Assembly (NCBI GenBank): GCA_020740775.1
Contig: JAHEWK010000016.1
Span: forward strand, 1,302,001-1,366,000
Direction: 5' to 3'
Length of the DNA stretch: 64,000 bases
Origin: Ilyonectria destructans
Lineage: Eukaryota; Ascomycota; Sordariomycetes; Hypocreales; Nectriaceae
Below, in pieces: positions 1 to 11,757 of this stretch (within the stretch, counting starts at the first letter, position 1; each line of letters opens with the position of its first letter). The notes beneath the pieces were generated by a model. The model had not been told where the DNA came from. It searched no databases and saw nothing but the letters and a program-made list of their open reading frames with translations. The translations under genes and the position numbers were made by a program.

Positions 1-1334
1 CGCATTTTAATTCGTCTTAAAGACGTCAGAGGCGCTCGGAGGATAGATTCTAGACTCTTATTTTCTATGGCCTCAGAGGACTAGATCCAGGATTTACTTT
101 TTTCTTCCTTCAGCTCCGCAGCGAGCCGGAACCGCAGCTCCGTGTGGGGCCGGAGGTTACCGGGCACCGCTTTCATTTTCACCATCGTCTTCATCTATAA
201 TACTGACCCCTAGACCATCGTTACATATGAAAAATTCAAAAGCTTTTTACCATTCGGATCCTCATTTCCACTGCTTGATACAACACGACACAGTTTGTTG
301 AATAACACAAACAAATGGCTATGCACTTATGGTATAACTTTAGGGCTTCAATTGTAGGCATGGCTGATATTTGTACCAATTCTTAGCATTATTGAACAGC
401 CCTAGAACATGTCTGTGATCAGCGCCAAGTGATTATCTTCAAGGATTACTCGTCGTATTCTCGCAGCCATGCACTGCCTCTGGCAGATTGAAATGATGCT
501 GTTCAGCTGCGACCTCTCCAAATGTCACACTCGCATGCTTTAGAAATAGACGTATGATGCATGTATTAAAGTGCACATACAGTTGATAATTTAACAACCC
601 AGCTGACCACCCAAACAAACATGGTAGACGTCTGCCAGCTGATTAACTTGCGATACACCCAGAAGCAATTGTGCCATTCAGGCTGGATCTGGTCTTTCGG
701 CTGAGAGAAGAATGGCCATCAGAAATTAGGTATTCAAACTGCAAGAGACTTAAATACTAAAAATAACGTCGCTGCCTAATTCTTTTTGTTCCATTGCAAC
801 CATTTTCAAGCCCACCGCAACCTTGTACCCTATACTTGGTTCCGATTATCGCTCATGCATGTTTAGTGATAGGCACTAGGTATCTAGCCTAAGGCCCATT
901 TATTGGTACGCTTTTTTCGTATTTAGTTTCAGCCTCAGAGTGCCAAGGTGCCAGCCTGCTTCTCAACATTGACTTCTATTTGCCGCCTTCTCTTCCTAGG
1001 CGCATCAGCACACCCAGTTTGTAGTCAGCTGGGAAGGCGTTATCTCTGAACGAGTAAGGGCCTGTTGCATTTCTAGGCTTAGCTCGAGGGGAAGATCCTG
1101 CAGCAGACCCGCTAAGCACTAGGCGCTGGCGATGTTCTGGGATTTGGTTGGGATAATGGCGAGGTTTTTGGCCCAGGTTTTAGCCCCCAATGCGCTAAGG
1201 AATCCTACCACCTTGAATGCAAGCTTAAGACTCTTTAAAGCACGTCTGTCCAGCTATGCGGAGCTTGAGCATCCTGTCTTCATTTAAATCCGTTTGCATT
1301 TAAATCCCTCTGCCCTCAAATCTTCGCAGCTCGC
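1..1334. other. Intergenic, no gene seen
   Basis: AT-rich relative to the rest of the window and without a convincing reading frame on either strand. Just upstream of the first gene there is a short direct repeat (CATTTAAATCC at 1281 and again at 1297), which could be promoter sequence of the downstream gene. Nothing else recognisable. Confidence 0.6.
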
Positions 1335-3620
1335 ATGTCTTTCGAAATGGAGACGCCCATATTGGGCCGGAAATCCAACACCACCATATCAGCCTCGGAG
1401 TATTCGCCGCCAGTAAAACCAACCAAGGTTGTTCAGGGAAAATTAAGAGGGTTGTGGACTTCTATAGTCCATATTATACCTTTGATTTTGACCGGCCTCC
1501 TTCTCTATCTCAACTTTGCTGGTGTTTACTGGTTCCGAGTTGGCGGGATCGGCAGAGGCTTATTCCATGTCTCACCAAGCGACATCCTCAATTCGCTCCA
1601 GCTGGCAGCAAAGCTGTACGAGCTCTTTGTCGTCGCATCCTTGGCAGCAATCACTCTCAAGGCTTACAAAAGGCGTCTTGTCGGCAGTGGCATCCCATTT
1701 GGCCTGCTCTCTGGCCCCTATCGGGTGGGGGATGTAATGTACATATTCAGCTCACGGTTTTGGAGCGGCTGGGGGTACGCCCGCTGGTTAGCGGTCTTGC
1801 TCCTCTCCAACACGCTGCTTTCCATCCTCGTCGGACCAGCTTCTGCTATCCTCATCGTACCTGAACTACGGTGGTTCCGCCTTCCCAACCCATTCTCTAA
1901 TGTCATTATGCCCATAATTCTGGAGACGCCCAACAGGTTATGGCCGACTATACTCAACGAAAGTCTTTGGGACCAAAGTGGACAGTGCCTCGACAAGGGC
2001 AGTTTCCTCCCCTTTTGTCCTGCAGCCGGGTTCGCTACCATCTACACCTGGGCTTCTGGATGGGCGTACACTGGAATGCCGAACAACATCACCTTTCAAG
2101 ACCCTTCGGGAACTTCGAGGCGACGCCTGACCATGCTGAGTGACACCACATCGGGCACGTTGGTTACTAGCTTGACAGAGTTCGCCACCACGACGGTGGG
2201 CCAGTTTAAGAGCTATATCAAAACTGGAGATGTCGGGGCCATCTCTGACACAGAACAATACAAACTGCAACTCTCATCCGACACGCCTAGCTACCAGCCT
2301 CTTGTCAACGCCAAGTGCAATATCTGGAACCTTCAAGACTACAAAAGCGCCGCCGACGTCCCAGATATGATTTATCCGTCCAGTTCTCTAAATTGTTTCT
2401 CTGCTAGCAATGACGACTATTGCCCCCGTATGAGGAACCAGCTCCAGAACTGGGCTGCGACCGACACCCAGTGGCAAAACCAGACCGGTGTCTACTACGG
2501 ATTTGATGTGATAGCGGATGACCCGGATCACGACAATGCAACTTTATCGTCCTTGGTATTCTCGGCACGGCTGCCATACTTATACGGAGCCGAAGACTCC
2601 TTGGGTATGCGTGTCGCTACGTGCAGCTTCATGGCCCACTGGATGCCCTCCACCATGGTGGTCGATCCAGGCAACACTGATCTCGTCGAAACCAACATTA
2701 CCAATCTGGGAATCTTCGGCGATGAAGATGACTGGAAAAAGGATCACCAAAAAGCCGTTGTCGGGCCTGTCATTCGCGTTAAATACTCATGGTTACAATA
2801 TCTCAGCCTTGGGGACCATGAAAGTGAATATAGCAACTCAACAACGAGCAATAACACCGTAGAGGTATTCCACAACGTTGGCTCGCTCTTCTACGCAATG
2901 CTGATGACATACACCAACGCCACTGGTGAGTGGTATTTCTTTGGCCCCGGAAGCTCCAGGGACGACACTTTTGGCTCAAATGGGGATGATACGGTGCGAG
3001 TCGTTATGGAGAAGTTCACCGGTGCCATTGTCACCGATGCTATTGCTCGGATAGGAGCTGGGTCATTACCGGCACTGCTGCGACCTAGTGACTCAGGCAA
3101 CGGCAGCATATTTGCGATTGATCTTGCCACCCGCCAGGGTCCAAGCAGAGGCGATTTCGAGGTCCTTCCTAATGGCACTAGAATTGATTCTAACGGCGCA
3201 GTAACCCAATTGAACATGTCGGCATCCAAGTATCTCGAGCAGACTAAGAGAGAGTACGCAACGCTCGATTTCGACGCAGAGAGATTTGGGTATGGATATG
3301 GACAACCAGGAGGTGCCATGACTTTTGCTTTCACCGTCATCTTTGCATACATTTTTATGTTGTTCCTATATTGGATTGTTGTCATGTGTCGAAGATCGAA
3401 CACTGTTGCGGCATGGGGTGACTTGCAGGACTTGTTAGCGTTGGCATGGAGCTCGCCTGCGCCGGCCGACTTGAAAGGGCAAGGAGCCAACGTCGCGGAC
3501 AAAGAATTGTGGAAGGAGAGTGTTTCTGTCAGGGCCACATCTTCGAGAAATGCGATGTTGGCGATGGAGGAGCAACAACAAGGGTTGACCAGACTCAGGA
3601 GAAACGAGGGATATTGGTGA
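1335..3620 (+). CDS. Multi-pass fungal membrane protein with large extracytoplasmic loop
   Basis: Uninterrupted 761-residue reading frame, start taken at the first ATG. Hydrophobic segments are seen at about residues 43-66, 92-110 and 148-174 and one at about 661-687. Between the third and the last lies a loop of nearly 490 residues with many N-x-S/T sequons and several Cys, so it probably faces the outside or a lumen. A 74-residue hydrophilic tail follows the last segment. This layout, three N-terminal helices, a long glycosylated loop and one C-terminal helix, is common among uncharacterised membrane proteins of filamentous ascomycetes. I do not recognise an enzymatic domain and assign no function. 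It is single-exon and the neighbours give no hint of role. Confidence 0.85.
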   Translation: MSFEMETPILGRKSNTTISASEYSPPVKPTKVVQGKLRGLWTSIVHIIPLILTGLLLYLNFAGVYWFRVGGIGRGLFHVSPSDILNSLQLAAKLYELFVVASLAAITLKAYKRRLVGSGIPFGLLSGPYRVGDVMYIFSSRFWSGWGYARWLAVLLLSNTLLSILVGPASAILIVPELRWFRLPNPFSNVIMPIILETPNRLWPTILNESLWDQSGQCLDKGSFLPFCPAAGFATIYTWASGWAYTGMPNNITFQDPSGTSRRRLTMLSDTTSGTLVTSLTEFATTTVGQFKSYIKTGDVGAISDTEQYKLQLSSDTPSYQPLVNAKCNIWNLQDYKSAADVPDMIYPSSSLNCFSASNDDYCPRMRNQLQNWAATDTQWQNQTGVYYGFDVIADDPDHDNATLSSLVFSARLPYLYGAEDSLGMRVATCSFMAHWMPSTMVVDPGNTDLVETNITNLGIFGDEDDWKKDHQKAVVGPVIRVKYSWLQYLSLGDHESEYSNSTTSNNTVEVFHNVGSLFYAMLMTYTNATGEWYFFGPGSSRDDTFGSNGDDTVRVVMEKFTGAIVTDAIARIGAGSLPALLRPSDSGNGSIFAIDLATRQGPSRGDFEVLPNGTRIDSNGAVTQLNMSASKYLEQTKREYATLDFDAERFGYGYGQPGGAMTFAFTVIFAYIFMLFLYWIVVMCRRSNTVAAWGDLQDLLALAWSSPAPADLKGQGANVADKELWKESVSVRATSSRNAMLAMEEQQQGLTRLRRNEGYW

Positions 3621-4208
3621 TGTGCGCTGAGTTGACATAGTTGGCCAAGAACTATTGCTCTCCAACCGAGATGTACTTATCTGCTTCCTTCAGTTGAGTA
3701 TGCCTGTATAAGTCTATCGTAAGAGGTCTATACACTCGAGACACCCGCTACAAATTTATTCCTGCCAAAGAAGACAGGACTGGCTTCGGCCGTAGCTCAT
3801 ATCCGTCGCCGTCACTAACAGTGTAAGTTTCTGATGACCTACAACTCGGACGGAAGACCGCCTTGTAATTAGTAGCACCTTAAACATACTTCCCTTCACA
3901 CTGGGGGATCACCCCGCTAGATGGAGCTGGAGTATGGCCAATAGTAGAGGTACTCTTGGGTAAATTTGTGTACCTGGGATGAGATAAGCTTGCTTGTTGT
4001 TTCAATCTGTTGACCAGTCACCGGTGGTGATGGCTGGCTAGTACACCTTCACACGCCGCTCTTGACTTAATCGGGTCTACTTCCATATGATCATGTGCGA
4101 ACCATCGCCTTACTGCTGCCTCTTTTCTTATTAATGAGACATTTTTCCCGTCCAACCCCGCGTCCAGAAGGTATTCGTTCAGCATCATTTCAGTATCCAT
4201 CGAACAAC
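3621..4208. other. Intergenic, 3' and 5' flanks
   Basis: Between the membrane protein and the HeLo-like/ankyrin gene. It contains short ORFs only. An ATG at 4095 is in frame with the next gene, but the start at 4209 fits the family's N terminus better. No other element seen. Confidence 0.5.
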
Positions 4209-6836
4209 ATGGCGGATCCCCTGAGTATCATCGCGTCCGCGATAACAGTCGTCGGTGCATCTATTACCGTTGCAGACACCATAATATCTTTGATTTCAAA
4301 GTTACGGAACGCGCCAGAGGAGGTCAAATTCCTCCAGAATGATGTCACGGACACACGCCTACTCCTCTCCAACATCAAGCAAAACGTCGGTCAAGACCGG
4401 GCCCTGGACGCTCGCCTTGCGATCCCAGACACTGGAAATCTGCTTGGAAGCCCCGAAAACCTCGCAAAGGCGGAGTTCTTGGTTCAGAGAATTGAACAGG
4501 TTCTGATGGAAATTGACCTGGCGTTGAGAAGTGTCACCAAGTCTAGGACTTTTAACGTTGTCTGCATCAACCATGGATCCTGGGCTATGAATCGTAACAG
4601 GATCAAATCGCTAAGGGTTGATCTCCAAGAGCTGAAGAATAGCCTAGCTATTCATTTTTCAGCAAGCAGCAGGTACGAAATTAAGGACTCTCGCTTCGCA
4701 CAAACGTTTAGCTAATTTCTTAGTACACATGCTCGTCGGAGCGTTTTGCTGCTTAAGAGGATGTTGCTAGAGAACGCCAGGACAGTCCGGCAACAGACTG
4801 AGCGAAGCGATCAGTTTGATGAAATTTTGCAAGACTTTTCCAGGAGACTTGCCGAGTTAAGCACGGTGCCAGAATCCCAACGTCAACTTGTCACCCTCTT
4901 GCAGAATATGAACGTCGCTCTCGTTGCTTCGGAAGAAAGTTCAAGACAAACGATGACAACCACGACAACTACTACGACTACAACGAGAAACAACCCCCAG
5001 AAATCTAGAGACTCTCCTCAAGAATATGTTAATAGTAGCGGAGCCACTATTAATACACCTGAGGCCAACGGGAACCGAAATACGATGATGGTTACAACAT
5101 CATCCACCGCGGTATCAACAGAGTCTGTCTCCAAGATGAAGGTCCAATTCTCTAGGTTTCAGAAACGAAGCTGTGTCCCAGAATGTGAATGCACTTGCCA
5201 CCAGCGGCGGCGATACCGGTCGCCATCCTATGTCCAAAGAGTCTTTGGAGAATTCTTTGTCGGCTTTTCAAGTCTACCACTACTTTCTCGGCCTTGCACC
5301 GACGACCGATGCAAGGAAAGGTCACCATTTTCTGCGACCTTTACTTATTATCTTCCGACATTTCTTTTGAATAAAATGGTATCATTGATGTTTGTCACTA
5401 CATTACAGGGCGACCCGGCTGCATGTATCAAAATCCGGCCACTAAGCACCGACTTTTCCATCTACAGGGCTGTAGAGTGCGAGGATATTGGGACTGTACG
5501 GTCACTGCTTGACAGGGGGTTGGCTCATCCGAGTGCTACATTCAAAGGGTGTGTATACCTGCATTTGAACTATACGTGCAAGTTCAATCAGAGCTAACAT
5601 TCACTATAGAGGTTGGACAGCGCTTCACGTAAGTTTAGATCTCATTGATACTTAATTTGGCCTATCCTCTCCATGTACCGATATACCACTAATTTTTGCA
5701 GTATGCCATCAGCTACGGCTATACGGGAATTATCAAATCTCTGCTGGCCGTTGGAGCAGACCCGTTACTCGAGGATGGTGACAATCAGTTGTACGGCTTT
5801 CCATCTTCCACGGGAAGTAATTCCCAACTTAATTTACTAACTTCAGTTCAGATCTCCACTGGAGTATGCATGGACCAGGATTCTAGGTGGCGTTTACGAA
5901 AACGAAACACAACTGGAGATGGAACAGCTCTTCGGCGACCGAGAGTGTCTTGAGGAAATGCGCTTCACTACACTGCATCGCATTATTCTAGGCCTCAATC
6001 CTTCCAATCTTAAGGACCATATCGCCCAAAATCCGGGTTGCATTCATGCCGTTGATGCCCATGGTCGAACTCCTCTTTCCTGGGCAGCCCAACGCGGCAT
6101 GGTTGAGGCTGTTGAGACGCTACTTCAGTGTGGTGCCGATCCCAATATATGCCCCAAAGACGGCAATAGTCCTTTGATGCATGCTGCTCAGGCTCGCAAC
6201 CCCGGCTGCCTCCGTCCACTCCTCGACCGGGGAGCAGATGTCAAGCAATGCGACATAGAAGGCCAGACGGCACTACATCACGCTGCCTGTCATCGCAATG
6301 ACATCGCATATTATAAGCCATTGCTCGAATCGGGTTCCGACCCAAACTGGCCCACTAAATCGGGTATTACACCGCTGGCCACGGTGATAGGGGACAGGCG
6401 GAACGAGGCGGTAGAGTATCTCATTGACAATGGTGCTGATATGAACTTGAAAGGGCAGGATGATCGCTCGCCCGTGTTTTATGCTGTCGAGTACAACAGC
6501 CATGGAGCGCTCAAGTTCCTACACCACCGCGGTGCGGATTTCATGGGGTCGAGCACGAAGTATCCCAGCATCGCCCATGTCGCAGCCCATCATGCAAATA
6601 TTGAGACATTGAGGATACTAACGTCATACCGATTGTCCCTGAATAATATCCATTGCGTGGATATAGAAGGATTGACAATTCCGGAAATTTTAGAAAACAG
6701 AATCCAAGTCAAAGCGAATGTCGAGGATAGTTTTGTCCATGCCTTTGGAGAGTTTCTAAATAGTATACACGTCGACGGCTCGGATGAGGAGGAGTTTCAT
6801 GACGCAGCGGAGCAGATTGACCCCTTGATCAACTAA
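4209..6836 (+). CDS. HeLo-like N-terminal domain plus ankyrin repeat protein
   Basis: Five-exon model: 4209-4672, 4724-5548, 5610-5628, 5702-5790, 5852-6836, giving 793 residues. Introns are GT-AG, with good branch sites such as TTTACTAAC before the last acceptor. The N terminus (MADPLSIIASAITVVGASI) matches the fungal STAND N-terminal (HeLo-like) domain, a mostly helical module of about 120 residues. It is followed by a charged helical stretch, a poly-Thr tract near 4956-4985, and a Cys-rich CxCxCH-type linker seen in related fungal proteins. The C-terminal half has about seven ankyrin repeats with motifs such as GRTPLSWAAQRG, GQTALHHAACH and LLDRGADV. No NACHT or NB-ARC NTPase motif is visible, so this is not a complete NLR-like receptor. 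A role in self/non-self recognition or regulated cell death is inference from the domain family only. Donor choice at 5790/5791 is slightly uncertain. Confidence 0.85.
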
Positions 6837-7359
6837 TGAAGATTAAGATGACGGGCAGCTGGGTGCAGAGGTATTGTGTATTTCTTATCTGACGTAGCTG
6901 TAAAATTAGGAGATTGTATACCACGTCATTAGTATTATATAGCATTCCAAGGTCTCTCTATCTGCCTCTTAGCCCAACTAATTATCGCTCTAAATATAGT
7001 GTTCTAATCTCAGAAGTACACAAGAGAGGAAGCTAGTTTCATTCCTAATAATAGTCACCCTTACAGCTACAATACTCCGATCTCAGACTCGGTGGGTATA
7101 TGCTACACAAAAGTCTCGCTGCCAAGCGCTATGTGCCACACAAGGTATGTTCCCGTGCATGTTTAGGTTCTCGATAACCTTTATCACAGCCAAAGGTTCT
7201 GCCTGGCAGCTGAACCAGCAGAATTTGCCAGTTCCAGCCAGCAAGGTACAATGATCCACAAGCCCTGCACGATGATGAAAAAAGCCGAGCGTTCTCATAA
7301 CATAAATGCATCCTTTCATGCGACACAATCCGAGCCAGAGGAGCTCCATCTCAAACAAC
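6837..7359. other. Intergenic
   Basis: Short, AT-rich spacer between two plus-strand genes. No RNA gene, repeat or open frame of interest. Promoter of the Thr-rich secreted protein presumably lies here. Confidence 0.5.
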
Positions 7360-8671
7360 ATGGTCAGCCTCAAAACGTCTGCGCTAGGACTTGTCCATGC
7401 TGCATTTTTCCTCGCCGCCAGGTGCTCTGCCAAGGCCTGCGTCTTGGACGAGTGCCTGGGCGGAGTGATGTCGAGAAATGTGAACTCGCGCGGTGCAGCA
7501 AGCCGAGACTGCATCTCTTTTTTCCAGCAAGGCGCCGAGACCACCACCACCACGCTGATAACAACAAAGGAAATTGAGACACCGATCACGGAAGTAATAG
7601 TTTATACGATTACGGATTCTATCATAAAGGAAACCTTCACCAAACACGCCTATACGCATTCCACCACCGTGGCAGTAAAAACCATTCCTCTTGAATTGAC
7701 GACTACGATCACAGCTACGGAAACCACTACTACAACTCTCACAACGACATCAGTTTCATCGGTTATCGTAACCAGTTTTGTTCCGCCTCCTACAGAGGGG
7801 AAACTATACTACACAGACCCGATTCCGACGTATGCCTCTGGTTGTTCAGGTCAGTACTGGGCTAAAGCAGGCGGCCGATTGATTGGCAACTCAAGATTTC
7901 GACACCTTGCTAATACGGAATACCACAGGCGTTGTTTCTGACTACTCCTCGGCATGTTCATGCATTGGCGCTACGGAGTCCCCTTTCATAACCGAAACGG
8001 AAATCTACACGATACAGTCCACGCCGACCGCCATGATAGAAACGACCGGAGAATTCGAACATATCACGGCCAAAACTACCCGGACCAGATCAGATAGGGT
8101 TAGGAAAACACTATACACCACATCGTACGTCACTATGACATCGATCCGGGAACCGCTTTTAACAGCGGTGACGACAACAACATTGACAAGCACTATTACG
8201 GAGACGTCAACGACATTCGTTACTGGACCTACCCAGTGGTGTAAGATGAATCTCATCGCTCAAGGCGGAAATGTGGACGGACGCTTGGTATATATCGACC
8301 GTGATAGGGCTGTCATGGCGCCGTTAGGCAGTGTCCTCAGGACGCTGTTCCAGTTCGACAGGGCCAGCAGACTCCGTCCTCTTGATGGCGGATCTGCCGG
8401 CAAGGTCATGCTCCAAGTTGTGGTTTCACCTTATCTGGAACTACGGACCGAGGAAGACATTGAGACTTCCCCTCATTACAACACCGTCTACTGTCAAATC
8501 CATCCCGGTACCTTTGAAATAACCTGCCAGTCCCGCGAGAACACTCTACATCCGTGGTATTTTGCCGATGCCGACCAGACTGCAAATGGTCCGTTCTTGT
8601 GGCTAAAGGCATTTCCTTCCAACGACATACCGATCAGGATTTTCGCGATTCCAGTCGGATGCATCACTTAA
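7360..8671 (+). CDS. Thr-rich secreted or wall-associated protein
   Basis: Two exons, 7360-7849 and 7929-8671, joined by a 79-nt GT-AG intron with a GCTAAT branch site; 410 residues. The ATG at 7360 gives a signal-peptide-like N terminus (hydrophobic LGLVHAAFFLAARCSA) and was preferred to the in-frame ATG at 7306. Two Thr/Val-rich stretches dominated by TTT, TTTI and TATE motifs suggest heavy O-glycosylation. They are separated by a small Cys motif (CSGVVSDYSSACSC, split by the intron). The last 140 residues are less repetitive, with four Cys, and look like a small folded domain. No GPI signal or transmembrane helix is obvious at the C terminus. Family not recognised; extracellular location is inferred from composition and signal peptide. 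Confidence 0.75.
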
Positions 8672-8827
8672 GGGGGAATAGGGGTCAATTTGTAAATACA
8701 CCTGCATACTTATAGCTCTACCGATGCTGGGATTCGACCTATCAATACAGGGTTGGCGTATCTCTATGAACTTGTTTTAGTTGAATTTGGCCTCGACTGT
8801 TAAATGGAAACGGTTATTATTTCCCAT

Positions 8828-9152
8828 GCTAGAATCAGCCGTGGTAGCAATACGGATGTCGTCAAGGACAAGACCAAAGTACAAAACTCACTTCACTATG
8901 GCTTTACACCATTATATTGCTTGATACAACGGTAAACTAAACGCGTTGCAATTTTTTATCGAAAATGGTGCTTCCAAAGAGATAAACAGCCTCACCAATG
9001 ATTTCAACCCGCTGACGGTTTTGGCAACAACTGCACTCAAATTGCCCACGAGGCAAAGGATATTAAAACACATGAAGAAAATCAGCTTGGATGCTCGTGT
9101 AGATCTAGCAATTGCAGATTCAGAAGTAAAGACGACGGGGCACTTAAATTGA
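8828..9152 (+). pseudogene. Decayed ankyrin-repeat fragment
   Basis: Translation of 8828-8932 contains ankyrin-like strings (RGSNTDVV, then HYGFTPLYCLIQ) and ends in a stop. From 8946, shifted by one base, it resumes with FFIENGASKEINSL and NPLTVLATTALK. The two halves together read as consecutive ankyrin repeats interrupted by one frameshift and a stop. No start, no HeLo-like domain and no continuing frame follow. It is most simply a relic of an ankyrin gene, possibly related to the intact ankyrin gene 2 kb upstream. A small intron spanning the break is not excluded, but no splice pair of realistic length is visible. Confidence 0.6.
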
Positions 9153-10201
9153 GGAAGGTCCCGGTCTCTACTCGAAATGGGAGTTCATAATGCGAGGCTT
9201 GGGGGTTAAAAAGATGCATCTCTGGAACAAACTCCTCGTACAATATTTTCGTACGGTGATTGGATACAACACCAGCTGAATTTACGTAATATCAGGTTGC
9301 GCCAACCGCCTCGAAATGCGTCACAAAATCAGAGACAGTCTCGCAGCCTTGACACGAGAAAATGACTGAATATCGGTGTCGAGATTGGCGGTGGCGGTCC
9401 AAGAAGGTCAGTGCACTTCTGCACTTTCAAGATGTCTCTTCTCTCACTCGGCCCAAACCCTGACAGCGTGACCTAGACTTTTATGCAGCCGGTTTCGGAT
9501 CGTGTGTGTGCGACTGGATGAGAGCTACGTGCGTGTGCAACCGCCGGAGCTATGAATGCGGCTGAGACGTGCTGACAGCTGAACTGATGCAACGAGACCA
9601 CTCCGCTCACTGGATGACATAACAAACTGGTCAGTTTTTTGGCCATTCTATCAAGCTAAGTTTCCCGACGGCTGGAGTGACATGTATGAACCTAAGTTAT
9701 CTCATAGTCGTGAGTGTCGGTAGCGACAGCATTCACAAGTTGCGCCAGGGATCTACCTCGGATCCTCAGCGCCATCTAGTGTACAGCGTGGCGCCCCCTT
9801 TCGCCGGTGCCGAACGCCAAGACAGCTGAAAGAGAACCAGGCTTCAAGAAAAAGGAAAAAGGAAATCGCGTACATAGGAACCGGCTGGCTAACTAGCCGC
9901 GCGCCTACTGGGTATCCGTAGCCAATCTGGGAGCGCGGCTGGCTCGTTCGGCTACACATGTCTCAAGCCTGCAGACGCAGTAAGACTGCTAATTTCTCCT
10001 ACACGGAAGAAGCAATACGGGACGGCACGAACATGTACAACATCACGTGGAAGGCTGTCGGGAGAGAATATTGTTCCTTCTCGGCGTATACAAGAACGCC
10101 TGTTCCTTCGTTCTTCCGGGAGAAGCGGCTTCAATCACGATTACATCCTTCTTCGTTCCCTCACCACTCATTCCAATGCCCACCCCTCGACCGCTACCAA
10201 A
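9153..10201. other. Intergenic, no gene seen
   Basis: Only short overlapping ORFs. Sequence near 9960-10200 has several ATGs but no frame continuous with the downstream gene. It presumably holds the downstream promoter; nothing else identified. Confidence 0.5.
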
Positions 10202-11175
10202 ATGACCTCGCCACGAACGAATCTCGGGCCGCTCACGACCGAGTTTACATACCCAGCGAGCTGCACCGTTGTCGTCCAAGCATGCGAGAACTGTGGGCTT
10301 GGCTGGCAGGCTCAGACGTGCAGCGACAACAGCCTCAACGAACAAGGCGTGCAAGACAACGCAAACTGCTGGCCGGACCGCACTAACTCATCAGTATATA
10401 CAGAAGTGGCACTGTATGGTTGGGGCTTCTACTCGCCGGGAATCTCATGTCCCGCGGGTTATGCGACGGCATGTGTCGCCACGGGAAGCGCAAAGGGGGG
10501 CTTTCCGTTCCAGTTCTCGGTGCTAAAGCATGAAACAGTCGTTGGATGTTGCCCGACGTGAGTCCAAACTAATGGCTATTTCCAGGACGTGTCTCATTGA
10601 TGTGTAGGGCTTTCCAATGCAAATACAATCCTGGATATGACCCAGCGCAGACATGCTATAGCGTGGCAACAACTGGATCATTCGCAACAGTTCAGTGCAG
10701 TGCGGGCAAGAGCAACGGGTTTAGCTATCTCGAATTACCCATGACCTATATGGAGACATTATCTAGCGAAGTGGCAACCTCAACTCTCCGCGCTGTAACA
10801 ATTTTCGCACCCCTATTCCAGCTCAATTTCCAATCGACCGACATCCCCACGAGATCCACGCCGACTTCGGATACAGCCAGCGGGCTCTCGGCGAAGACAG
10901 TTGCAGCTAGCACTTCTGCCACTTCGCACGCGGATGGCGAAGCGTCCACAAATAGCGGATTGTCGACAGGTGTCAAGGCCGGAATCGGTGCGGCAGCAGG
11001 TGTTGTCTTCATCGCCATCATCGCAGCAGCGGTGTTCCTTTTTCTCAGGAAACGAAGGACAATCCGCACTCCTCTCCCCGAACCGCCAAAGGACGAGCTT
11101 TCACCGGAAATCTTTTCGCCTGCCGAGCTCTACGATCATGCGAACCCACATACGCTCAGGCCTGAGCTGCCGTAA
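10202..11175 (+). CDS. Single-pass membrane protein with Cys-rich ectodomain
   Basis: Two exons, 10202-10557 and 10608-11175, 50-nt intron with donor GTGAGT; 307 residues. The N terminus (MTSPRTNLGPLTTEFTYP) lacks a classical signal peptide and runs directly into a Cys-rich region of about 150 residues containing paired-Cys motifs (CENCGLG, CCPT). A Ser/Thr-rich stalk follows, then a transmembrane helix near residues 257-282 (GVKAGIGAAAGVVFIAIIAA) flanked by KRR and a short proline-rich tail. The TSPRTNLGPLTT-type start is known to me from fungal hypothetical surface proteins without an assigned function. It is likely a type III-oriented plasma membrane protein with an extracellular Cys domain; topology is inference. 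Confidence 0.8.
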
Positions 11176-11757
11176 GGATTCATCTGTCCAATCGGGGCGA
11201 GAAGCTATGAATTGGTGAAGGAACGACACCCTGGATGCCTCAACTTGAACTACTGGCACAAGTCATCAGATGGACTTGGGCAGGATGGCTAATGGACATT
11301 TTATTCGCCAATCATTTTGTCCCCTCGGGTTCTAGTACGAGGTACAGCAGGGGCATGTTCCATCACTTATAAACATATTATTAATTTCCTTGTTCTCATC
11401 ACCAGACAGACCCTTCACTTATCGTTCTTTGGGTCAAGTTGCAGCTTGTACGGGTCACTGGTGTTAAATTCATGTATTTCTGGCTGCATTTTTGTCACAA
11501 ATTTCCTCCTCGCTACGACAGTTTGCATAACGGAGCAGTTTTTTATGACGCATTCTTTGGTGTGTCTGCGTCAAAAGATCCAGAGTCCAAGTGAATGTTT
11601 CGTCTACTCTCAAATCAGGCGGAAGGGACCAAACACAATAAACTAGACCTAAGAGTCGAGTCAAAAAGATTCATGATGCTTTGCATACTGACATGACGAT
11701 CTGCCTACTTCATAAAGCGACAAGAAATGCCCAAACGCCCTACAAACGACCTTAACC
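11176..11757. other. Convergent intergenic region
   Basis: Lies between the converging surface-protein and aldehyde dehydrogenase genes, so it should hold both 3' UTRs. AT-rich, no open frame of interest, no strong terminator-like hairpin noticed. Confidence 0.5.
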
